This document shows, in pieces, positions 47,733 to 64,000 of a stretch of 64,000 nucleotides of DNA. The position numbers were made by a program, and so were the translations under genes. The stretch is from the NCBI GenBank assembly GCA_947561715.1, contig OX387202.1, positions 15,141,001 to 15,205,000 of the forward strand, read 5' to 3'. The notes beneath the pieces are model-generated. The model saw nothing but the letters and a program-made list of their open reading frames with translations. It was not told the origin of the DNA and ran no database searches. The DNA is from Ascidia mentula (taxonomy: Eukaryota; Chordata; Ascidiacea; Phlebobranchia; Ascidiidae). The first letter of the stretch is position 1. Every line of letters begins with the position of its first letter.

Positions 47733-50700
47733 ATGGAAATTGAGAAAATTTTAGACCAGTTGTTGATGCCCCCGCCTGTTCTTCCAATTTCAGACTCACT
47801 CAAAGTAAGTATATATTTGTACTGCACATAGCTTGTATTCATAACTTTCACCAATCATTTATATGTAAAATTAAAGAAAAATTTGTGTGACAAGCTCAAC
47901 AAAGTGTGTCTTTTTTGCAGGATGTAAGTGGTGCAAGCTTGGATCGGAGCCATGGGTCGTCAACTACGAACAGCAGCAACTCAAGCTGGCTCTCTGAATC
48001 ATCTTGCGGGTGTCATTCACCACGAGCTGGCATGAAAAAATCCAACATCAAGTTTTACAGAAAGTCAATCCTTCCACCCCTGGTAAACATATATAACCAA
48101 CATATTTGTATTTTTTTATTGGCAGGGGGTCAAGTTATAAAAGGATATAGTGATTCAGAAAATTGTCACATTCCAAGTGTTTTAGAGTTCTATCAACAAT
48201 AAGATTTGTGGTAATGGTAAGGGATTAAGGGTTAAACATTGCTTAGTAATGCATTTGCACTGCAGTATATTATAGGGCATAATCTAAATAGATGTTATGG
48301 ATTCTGTTTTTTAGTTATGTGGCACAACAAGATCTGAAATGCTTTCATACAAAACGAAGGCGCTTGAAAAAGAAAAAAGGAGACAACAGAACTCAAGAAG
48401 CAAACTGATAACGAGAGTTGAAGCCATATTATCAAGTGTAGATGTATGTATAACGCCTGCATTGCATGTCGCGTTAGCCACTAAAAGTAGGACTTTACGT
48501 ATATTGCAAAATCATGTTTTTTCAGGTGCCTGAAACTATGCCAATATCCAGCCAGGAGAGCTCACCAAAAATTCCACTTGCAAATAGTACAGCATGTGAA
48601 GAGACTGATTCTATTACTGTAGAAACAAGTCAATTGGCTGTCGATGAAAATGAAAATTTAATAAAAGAGACCGAAGAAATTGCTGAAACGAATACAGGTT
48701 GGCAATGGACAAAATGTAATTTTCTTATCTTTGCATGCTGATTAACTTGGGACCCCAGCACTTTTTACAAAACTAATATGGTTAATTTTTTTACAGATCA
48801 TATTTCTCATCATGATGAAACAAATATCCAGTTAACTCCTGAAAAATCTCCAATGCTCAAAGAGCAATCAGATAGTCCAACGTCGTCGTCATCATCAGAT
48901 TCAGAAGCTGGATTTCAAAATGAAGCATACAGAAAGAGCTTGCAGAAGCTTTTACAAAAGTCTATAAATTCCAGTTTGAACGACACATTCACAATGCCTG
49001 ATATGACGAAGCCTGAACCCACTATTTCAGGTTGTTAGTGCAAAAACTATGATAAGGTTGATGTTATAACCACTAAATAGAAAATGTCATGCCAATCAGA
49101 TGTTTTAGTTAAATTTAGTATGCAATATTGTAAGCGTAAGTCTGCTACCTCAAGGTAGACTTACCAAGTAAGTGAATCCTAAGACCAGCTATGGGCATTA
49201 ATTACAACCATATTAAATCCAATAGCTAATTTTTTTGATCTAAATTTAATTAACTAAATGAACCACCAATATTGTGAAATTTCTGTCTAGGGTTCTGCTG
49301 GTTTCCATTGTTTTGTAATGTAATCACTAACCTTATTTGACTTTCCTTATTAAGTTCCCTTATGCAAGTGTTGAATCTTCACCACCTGTTTTTGTGATTG
49401 GTAATGTAAAAATTGTTGCTTAAGTAACCATATTGTTGGCAGGTTCTACATCATCGACAACAACTTCTTCAACCACCACTGAGAATGTGTGGGCAGACAA
49501 TACCCAAGCCACAGTAATTCAAACGAACCGAAGCACTAAGACTGATGCATCTTCGTTGGCGTCACTTTCTACAAGTGCGGGACATAATGAAAAAGGAAGG
49601 GAGTCCCCCTTTGGGGAATGTTCAGAAGCAGATGCTGTTGCCGATTCTCTTGTGGATTCTGTTTTGGAAGAAGTACGCAGTGAGATGACAATGTATGCCT
49701 CCTTCCGACTTGGCCCTGGTTCAAACAACAGTGAAAGAGAATCCGTCAGCAATACTCCAAATCCAGAAGATTTTTTAACATCGAGTAGTTCGAAAAATGT
49801 CTTGGATAGTATACCTAAAAGCGAATCCTCGAAATGTTCCACAGAATGCATTGATGAAGCCCTTAAAACAATCGGAAGTCAGTTGGTTAACAGCTATGAA
49901 GACAACTCTGTCGAAAAAGGGAAGAACCAGATTTCTCATTCGTCGAATGAATCTGACCAAGATGATGATTTGTCGTCTACACATACAGAGGGGTCAAGTT
50001 TTGGGGAAATAGGAAAAGATGTTTCTAGAATGTCCTCTGCTACTCCAGAAACAGCAGCACTGATTTCATCCTACAAAAATGCACTAGAATCAGATGAGGC
50101 AAGCTAGGGTTTTAATGTCTTGTTTACTGCTATAACTATTTAAATTAATTGCATTTCTTGTTTTTTCGTAATCTCAATGTTGGTATACATGCTCTGTTTT
50201 CATTAAGTTTGTAAATGGTGTATTTTATATTGGTAAAGTACCATCTCAAGCAAACTAATAAATAATTCAGGTACCACCATCACAACTATCAGAGATAGCT
50301 GACAACTCTTCTGTTGCTTCTGAAATCAGTCAAGGTACATTTACATTTTAGAACTAACACGATTTATTTTTCAGTGTTATGTGTAAGTCAATATATTTGT
50401 TTGTTGCTGATGAAGGTTTGTTGTATAACGTCGAACAAACAAGTTTTTCTTTTGCCAGACGAGCTTTTCATTACCAAATCAATATATTTGTCATCAGATA
50501 AAGATGTCTTTGATCCCGAAAATGATGCCATCATTAACAGCACCGAAGTCTTCAGTGAAACAGGTAGCTATAAGTTTTTATATCACTAATTTTAGCAGTT
50601 TTATATAGCCCAGTAGCATAGACAATTACAGCAACGTTCACAATGGTTGGTCTTTAAAGATATTGCTGCGGAACCTGAAATTTCTGAGGAGACGGCAATC

Positions 50701-53700
50701 GCAGCCAAAGAAAAGCGACAGAGTGAAGGACGAAAAAGAAGTAATTCCTATTCAACTCACGCTCCATCTCCATTGCTTGTGAACTCCAGAGAAGAGCATA
50801 CGTAAGCACATTGACAACTTTCTACAAAAAAACAAGCCATGTGCCAGAAAAGTGTTATTTGTGCCATTGTTTTTTCCATATCCTGTTTTCGCGGACAGTT
50901 TCATTGATAAAACCAATGATGCCACAAAGCAGTGGGTTTTTAGAGTCAGAAACCTCCGGTTTTTTTAACCAATACCAGTATTTTACAATCTTTTTTTTTT
51001 CGATTAACACCCATGCAAAAAGCTATGATTGCTAATAACTAATTGCAATTAGCTGGTAACTAGTAGAACTTGTTTCAACTAGAAGTGAATACTTCATGCC
51101 TATTGGCTGGCCAGGCAACCAACTTTCAAAAACTTTCAGGGGGCACCTATAGGCCTCCCGCATTTACACTCTTAGAAGTGTTTTTTTTTTTCTTGCAGCA
51201 TATATTCAACTGATGCTGATGATGGTAATTGCTCGGAAGTTGCAAACGACACCGTGTTTGGCCGTGACGTCAAACGCAGACTAGAGATGCCCTCCGATTC
51301 GGAAGATAGCACTGTGTCACAGCCTCGAAACAAAGCAAAAGATCCAAACGTCCCGAGAAAATGTTAGACTGTTTTCTATTATGACATAACCAATCATGGC
51401 CAAGGTGTTACTGAAAGCTTTTTGTTGCAGTGAGTACAGGAAGGGAGGAATATCGCAGGAAGTTGGAAGAACAACACAAGGTGGAGTTGATGGAGTTACA
51501 GCGACAACACGAACTTCAGCTACGCAAACTTCAGGAGGTTGTTTTGTTTAAGCATTACGGCACGTGTTCACTGTAATTTAATATTGGTGCCATGAGATAT
51601 TTGGTTTTACACCTATGTTTTTATCCATGGTTTGGTTCTTTGTGTGAATATGGATAAATTGACTGTTCTGTATGTCTATCACTGCAAATTAGTTATTTTC
51701 TTTGGTTTTAAAATGTATTTCTGCAACATGTATTATGGGCTGTGTCAACCGCTCAAACACCTCAAAATTCAGCTAATTTGAATTTTTTTTTTTTTTTTAC
51801 AAAAAACATTTAACTTATATTTGTTTTACAGCAACTACTTCAGGGGAACCCCCAGCTGGTAAATTCCCTGGGCTTAGTTGGTGGCATCAACCTCGATCAG
51901 CTGTTATCCAGTAGCTGTGGTGAAGAAGCGAAGTTAAACCCTCCTTTGCCATGCCCTATACCAGTGACAGTGAGTATGTCCGTACATATCCATGATAAGC
52001 AATATACCTGCCCTATGTTGTGACTTGCTACCTCAGAATGATCAACATTATTTTGTGTCAAAACTTACTCACAAAGAGTGATTGACAATCAGCGTCAGTA
52101 TATTAATTTCCCCGAAATGGCATCATCAGTGTCGGTACTTATGTACATAGAATCTTAAATGTTTTCCTTGTCTTATTGGTGCTGCTAAAGGTTGGTAAAT
52201 CATAAAGCAATATTTTTAGCATGAAAGTGGAAAGATGCATCTGGGGTGGTGCAAGTTGTCAGCCTTGGTCAAAGGTCATCTCACTCGACAACTTCTCGGA
52301 TCAAGACCTGTTCAATCCATTATGCAGACCATAAGGGTAAGTGTGGAAGCACCATTGCAAGCATGCAACTTTTTTCATTTGTACAAATTCACAGCCTTCT
52401 GAACAGGCAACTGTGCCTATAATAATTTAGTTCAAATTCGGATACTACACTTATTTTTGGCCAATTTTCATGTATTTTTGTTTAGTAAGTATTATTTAGG
52501 ATATCTGAATGTCCTGTAAACGTCGTGGCGATATTCAAATTCTAATTCCCACATTTTTTCGTTAGGACACAAGTCGCACCATTCTCTCAATGACAAGCGA
52601 AGAATTGGGAGCGCAGACCAACATGAAAACCATGCAGGACGCGACGTTATTTGACCGACTCTTTCTACAGGTTCTGATACTGTTAAGTTTTGTAGATTTG
52701 TACCATAACAGAAATAAGAACGTTGATAATTGCTTGAACTGCACAAAGCCTAATACTGTAATTTTAAGATAATCGAGATAAATAGGGTGATTTTATTTCG
52801 GTTTATTGTGTGCTTTAATGGTTATTGAGGTGTTCAATTTTACCTAGGGGACATCCTGGTAAAAACCGACTAAATGGAAATGAAATTTTTAAAGATTTCC
52901 ATGAAGAAGGCCTTTGCAATCAAAGTTACTTCAAAAGTATAGATCAATTCTTATAGGCCTTTAACGTTGTTTACACCGAATTTACAGCTGCGTGCCTCCA
53001 TGTATGAGTTCCACGCCACGTTTTTCGACACCACGCTACAAGAGAGATTGAAGATTATTTCCCAGTCGAGAGAAATGGACAGGAATGAGTTACTCGGCGT
53101 AAGTGCGCTTTTTTATGTTCCCTCCAAAACACTACATTGTAACACTTCAATTGTGTCCCTTTCAGTCACAAGAGCAAAGACAAGGTCACAGGCTTTCCTC
53201 GGCAACGCTGAAGGCTTTGCAAAGAAAACAGTCAGAGAGGTAAACAAAAGCTGTTCACTACAAACCGTATGTAATGTTTGTTAAATGTGTACAAAACACC
53301 ATACCTCTAGCTCCACAAACAGCAGCAACGAACCACAAGGTCAAGACAATACTGGGAAAAGGGCAAAATCACTGATGCATGACATTGTGTGTTATTTCTT
53401 TAAGGGGAGGGGTACCACTTAGACATAATAGTTAAAACCGTTCACATTACTTCATGCCAACTTTTATCAATTTCACACTTTTCAGGAGAAACAGGAAATC
53501 GACACTAAGTGGAAACAACAGTCGGTAAGTTTTGTTGATAAAACAGCACTACTTGTTCAATAGAAACCACCCTTTACCAAACCACAAAAATACGCATGCT
53601 TTTATGCAACAAAATACAAATTTCAACAAAGCAAAATTTTTTTTCAGGGACTTAAAAGCAACTGGGCACCGTCCAACGAAAGAGGTGACCGATAATTTCT

Positions 53701-54024
53701 CATATAAACCCATGTTGTTTATAAATCACTATTGAAAAGTTTAAACGTTCTTCTTCCATTAATGCTAGTTACAATGTTTATTAAAAAATAATATTTCAAA
53801 GCTGTCCGCTTAAATGCTTTATAATCATAATTCATAACCTCTATGTTATTCAGATCAAGAGCAAGATTTCGTACTTGTGGAAAACTGGCGCCAAAACCAG
53901 CAGTGCGAGACAACCGGCCAAGCATGACGAGAAAAAGAAAAAAGGCAACAAGAGTCCTTATGGCACCGCAAAATCTCTCGTTGCTGTGCACAGATCTGGA
54001 ACCATGACTCCCAGCATTCGTTGA
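47733..54024 (+). CDS. CCP110: CCP110 (CP110), centriolar distal-cap protein
   Basis: Nineteen exons are modelled: 47733-47804, 47921-48082, 48315-48443, 48526-48697, 48797-49030, 49443-50098, 50271-50334, 50459-50563, 50660-50801, 51199-51362, 51431-51537, 51832-51969, 52220-52336, 52566-52670, 52988-53098, 53166-53239, 53486-53524, 53648-53684 and 53854-54024. Phases close to 932 aa (human about 1,000). The N terminus matches CP110: KSILPPL, then RRQQNSRSKLITRVEAIL. A long Ser/Thr/Glu-rich linker follows, then a coiled coil (ELMELQRQHELQLRKLQE). The conserved C-terminal block is LSALVKGHLTRQLL, LQLRASMYEFHATFFD and RLSSATLKALQRKQSER, ending in a basic tail. CP110 caps distal centrioles, limits their length and blocks cilium formation until removed. 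Intron 6 has a GC donor (GATGAG|gcaagc) that restores frame before an in-frame TAG. Confidence 0.92.
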
Positions 54025-55128
54025 TCTCCTAAAAGAGTTGACTCGGACACCTCTGTTCCATTTTGGGTGCTCAGCAGTGTTTCATATTATTTTTACGAAG
54101 TTCTGTCGACCTACAGTTGCTTCCGTGCATAGAAAATGATATGCACGTCAGTGGTGGACGACATTTAGTGTAATACCAAGTTTTTTTGTGTGTAACTTGT
54201 GATAAATGGACCATTGATTAACACCATTTCGTTTTTTTAGGAATTGACACTGTGTTGTTCGTCCCAATGTTTTGTAATGGCTCAGTTCTAAATGGAAGAA
54301 AACAGTAGCGTTTCAAATACGAACTTACTGTTTGTGGTGTGTTGTTACCAATTACGTCAACGTTCCCGTAGGGGTTGAGCAACGCAGGTCACACTGCTAA
54401 GCCCAATGTACGAGTTTAATCCGCTCAAATGCAGATGTTCGCCTTGCCAAATTAGATGGAATATTACCTTGGCTACACTCACTCACTTGATCAATCATCC
54501 AATATTCTCGTATATTGCTGCTAACCCTTTCCAAACGGAATGATGAAATTCCCAATCCGCATTTAGGGGAAGCCCCTCAGAGTAAACTTGCTGCTACGAC
54601 GAAAACGTGATTTTTTAACTGATTGCATCGCCCGTATTGCAAAGATATCTCATGCTGGCTGTGGTGTTTCACTGTACGTATGGTGTTGTTCCTGATGTTG
54701 CGTACTCCAACTCGGGTCTACGGTGTAAACGCGGGTCGATACATTTGTTTGCGTTTCGTTATTCAACCTTGTTGTGTTTTGTGTAGCGCATATACCGTTT
54801 TTGTGATATTTTTGTAGCTAATGTGGAAACCAAAGTTACTAATTTTACGAAAAAACTTCGTGTCGAGTTGTCAGAAACCGCAATGCAGTTCAGTTTTTGG
54901 GTGAAACGGGTGTAGATGTGGGAGGCAGAGGCGTAAAACTATCGGAAATTATACTCTCTCCGCACGCGTTGTCAGTAAAACTGTTTGTTGTACCAGCAGA
55001 CTAGGTTTAACTGGGTTTGGTCTGGCCGTTGCGTGTTTAAATTTTTCATAACTGCAGCTCATTGCAAGTTTATTTTAGTTATGGTTAATTCATAAACTGT
55101 AGTGTAAGCACTCTTCGTCCAAATTTTT

Positions 55129-55134
55129 AATAAA
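55129..55134 (+). terminator. Candidate CCP110 poly(A) signal
   Basis: An AATAAA stands about 1.1 kb after the CCP110 stop in AT-rich sequence, just before a tRNA-like fragment. It may end the message, although earlier variant signals are possible. Confidence 0.4.
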
Positions 55135-55159
55135 TTCTTGCCCGTGGGCCCCATAAGTT

Positions 55160-55210
55160 TGCCCACACATGCGTTACACGAAAGGTCACTGGTTCGAATC
55201 CTGTGAAGGA
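55160..55210 (+). repeat. tRNA-derived fragment (SINE-like)
   Basis: GCGTTACACGAAAGGTCACT followed by GGTTCGAATCC (55191-55201) is the 3' half of a tRNA-like sequence with a perfect pol III B box. No complete cloverleaf or A box is convincing, so this is a fragment or old tRNA-SINE, not a functional tRNA gene. Confidence 0.4.
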
Positions 55211-57833
55211 CCCTCGATCGCACAAACGACTGCTTGTTTTTCGCTTGTATTTTTGAACTTTTTTGCAAATTTTTCGAACGAACGCAATAGCATGAGAAGG
55301 GTGCAGGAAGATGCGAATACACAACCAAATAAGGAGAAAATACGAACAACGCGCGCATGCGCAGAAGGGCGGTCTGACGGCGCTGACTATATGACGTCAC
55401 GGGGCAGCTTGTACAGCAACAGGCATGAACAGATGGAAAAAAGGGGGAAGGAGAGATGGAGGAAAAAAGGCGCTCAACACGTCACGCGGTAAAAACGAGA
55501 GAAGAGCACGAAAAAGGCACCGCAGTGGGTGGCCCTTTTTTCCTCTGTGCACTTTGCACAAATAAAAGAGAAGCAAGGTAAGGTCGTTTTTCGAGTATCT
55601 GCAATGACTTTTGGGCGTGAAAAAGGACGAATGTTTGAATAAAGCAGTTTTTTGCTTCATTATAGACCGTAAACGTAGCAGAATGGTTCATGCAATTTTG
55701 AGTAAAAATGTCAAACCTTGCGCACTGAATTTGGAGTGTACACACAAAACAAATCGTTCTTTGGGCAACGGAGAACTCTTAACACCGAAAAAAACACCGC
55801 AACCGCCTTGTTTTTCCACCATAGTAAACCCTAACATCGCACGTAATCAAAATTCATTTGTTAAAGTTCATTCATTACATTAAAGCTATGGCGTTTGGAC
55901 AAAGCGAGCAAATCAGCAAAAAGGTATTTTTTTGAAATGTTGAACCTTCATACACAGATATTTGATTATAAATAATTTTCCACTAATTTCTACTGTTCAA
56001 AAAACGTCTACGTATTATTTAATTTCGAGCAGCGAAGACATATTTGGCGTTTCGGAAAATATTTGGGAAGCGGACATGTGTTGTACAGCGGGCGTGGTAT
56101 GGGGTTAACGAATCTACAACAAAAATGCCATCACGGAACAAACGCCGCACACTCTCAAAAAATGCAAACACAGAAAACACATACATTTCGATGCTATTAT
56201 TAAACTGAGCAGGGAATCTCATGCGAATATTGTCAGAATTTGGAAGAAAATGCAATAATTTGACTTGACTTGATGTCAGGAAACTTAGGTGCTCATTCGC
56301 GCCATCTACCGGATACACCTTTTCGACGAAACGGCATTTAGCTGGTCTTGTGAAACACAGTGCTTATTTGGTTGTGACAGGAGACGGGCGTGCGACATTG
56401 TGCCGGGAAAATGGGTTGACGACAGGTGAAGGTTTGACAGTAATGTAGTTCACAATCTATGGCGTATATGGTGAGAATTGCTTGGGTGAGAATGCAGACT
56501 CTTATGGCATATTGACGAAAATAGTTTTGGGAAGGAGAAACTGGGGCAAACGTGAAGAAAAGTTTGGCATAAGGGGAACACATGGCTAAGGAAATCCTCG
56601 TTAATTTCTGTGCCTGCTTTACAGACGAAGGAATTGAGATTTTGGGAAATGTGAGCAATGTTCAGCGGATCATGGGCAACACGGAAAAGGGAACAGCGTT
56701 GTTTTTTTTGGCAGCCGAACGCTACAGCAAGAAACTGAAACACTTGAAATGAAACGAAAACAACAGAAGAAGGAAAATCGGTGCCAGGAGTGGACACCTT
56801 GAAAAAAAAACAAGCCGAAAGACACAAATGTCAGGATTAATTCAGGATGCGTTGCTTAGTGTACGAGGTACTCCCTTTGGAGTATTGTAACATAGCACCA
56901 CCTTTTGTCATCGTGCACCACATTTTGATCGTGTTGTTTTACCATATGTAAGCGTGCTTGCATAATTTACGTAATCGGCGCAAGAGAGGGTACTTTGACG
57001 GAGCGCTGAGGCGTTCATGTTGTTGCAAATTAAAAAACCTTTGGTTATCCAGAATCTCAATATTGAAATCGCACGAAACGTAGCAATAGTCGAAATAAAT
57101 GAATGCAATGGGCCTGTTTTTTTTGTTCTTGGTTGATCAATGCTATATTGTGTGCTTCGAACGTCGCGGAAAAACGTCGGAAAATGATCAAAAGGTTTAT
57201 AAGGAGAGGGTTGCTACCCCGTGAAAGGCGACTGCAATTGAAAAAGGGAGATTGTCCCGAAGAGCTAGGTCAGAAGAAATATGGCTGAATGTCGGAAAGA
57301 ATGGAAATCGTGGTGATGACCTTCGCAGTGATTGTAATTTGAAAGGCGTTTTTTGGAGGTGAATTTTTAAAGACTGCATTTTTATTGTTGGTTTTGCTAT
57401 CGAAAATCGCGCCGAACAATCAACGACCTTACGACGGAATAACAGGCGGAGGGCTATAAAAGTATGGCAGCCGCCGAAGATATGAAAAGTAGGAAATATC
57501 AGACCGAAATTCGTCCGCAAACGACCTTCACCGCTCGGGGTGTGTGTGAAGACAGGTGCGACAGAGCAGAAGGCACACAGCCCTTAACACTGCGTTCTGG
57601 TAAAAAACAACACGAATGTCTGACCGGGACTATCTCGGCGGGTGGCGCTGCTGGGCGGATTTTTTTGTTCCGGGGGTAATGTTGTTGTTGTTGCGCTGGG
57701 AGCTGCCGTCGCCCTGTTTGGAGTTTGCGGCGCGTTTGTGGTTCTGTAATCACAAAAACAGTTGTGGAGCATTCGGTATTGACGCTATGTTTGTATATAT
57801 ATGAGTAAGAGCTTATGTAAAGGTTATTTACAG

Positions 57834-57930
57834 CAGTGGTCCCAACCGGGGTTCGGGGAACCATTTTTTGTTCATGGAAATATGCAAATTGTTTCGTCAC
57901 AAAAACCGAAGGTTAATTTTGCGTGGGGAT
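57834..57930. mobile_element. One end of a hAT-like repeat (fragment)
   Basis: CAGTGGTCCCAACCGGGGTT resembles the CAGTGGTTCCCAACC terminus of the MITE in AIMP2. The opposite end was not found, so extent and family are tentative. Confidence 0.35.
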
Positions 57931-58056
57931 AAAAGGGCTACAATAGAACTACTTACTGCGTTTTAATAATTCCAGCGCAAAAAAAAACAACAAAAAGGTG
58001 CACATTTTCCCCACAGCAATAGAACGGAAAATAGCCGAAGATATGAGATGACTTAC

Positions 58057-64000
<5,944 letters not shown>

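Larger units (their letters stand above)
54025..58056. other. CCP110 3' UTR and spacer before the TENT4 exons
   Basis: About 4 kb lie here. The first 1.1 kb is probably CCP110 3' UTR. The rest may contain the 3' UTR or further C-terminal exons of TENT4 on the minus strand, which I could not place. Many frames of 60-130 codons exist, but none has recognisable domains or coherent splice sites. A TATA-like ggctataaaag at 57452 stands alone. Confidence 0.35.

Noticed and set aside
55160-55210. Functional tRNA gene
   Set aside because: Only a B box and a partial 3' half are present. No acceptor stem or complete cloverleaf could be drawn.
55059-57900. Many 60-130 codon frames on both strands
   Set aside because: There are no domains, splice coherence or conserved motifs. 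They overlap each other and a tRNA-like fragment.

Overview
The window looks like compact, AT-rich genomic DNA from an invertebrate chordate, most likely a tunicate such as Ciona. The basis is multi-exon genes with short introns (mostly 60-450 bp), proteins that align by eye with vertebrate orthologues along their whole length, and tightly packed neighbours. The species call is an inference. All exon models below were built by hand from splice sites and reading phase, and the phases close for every named gene.

Layout. 1-2.6 kb: the 3' end of an unidentified gene, then AIMP2 (+), whose last intron holds two nested hAT-type MITEs. 3.2-5.1 kb: a membrane-anchored GLTP-domain gene (-). 5.1-25.3 kb: one 20.2-kb foldback-like DNA element, the most striking object here. 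It has 8-bp target duplications, about 235-bp unique outer inverted ends, and two huge inverted arrays of one 205-bp repeat (about 28 copies on the left, 62 on the right) around a 1.15-kb core. 26.0-29.0 kb: PLEKHA8/FAPP2 (-), a paralogue of the 3.2-kb gene. 29.6-32.9 kb: AARSD1 (+), divergent from PLEKHA8. 33.7-34.3 kb: an unidentified single-exon coiled-coil gene (-). 35.7-37.7 kb: a nucleotide-sugar transporter of the SLC35D group (+). 39.6-47.0 kb: SCLT1 (-), and 47.7-54.0 kb: CCP110 (+), arranged head to head. 58.1-64.0 kb: the TENT4 (PAPD5/7) poly(A) polymerase (-), cut by the window edge.

Functional links. The two GLTP-domain genes form a tandem family that the giant element has split. 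Its left end lies 42 bp before the start codon of the downstream gene. SCLT1 (centriole distal appendage) and CCP110 (centriole distal cap) share a 765-bp divergent intergenic region, which suggests co-regulation of two distal-centriole proteins. AIMP2 (multisynthetase scaffold) and AARSD1 (mischarged tRNA-Ala editing) both serve aminoacylation but are not adjacent. No rRNA, CRISPR, prophage, retroviral or Polinton-like element was seen.
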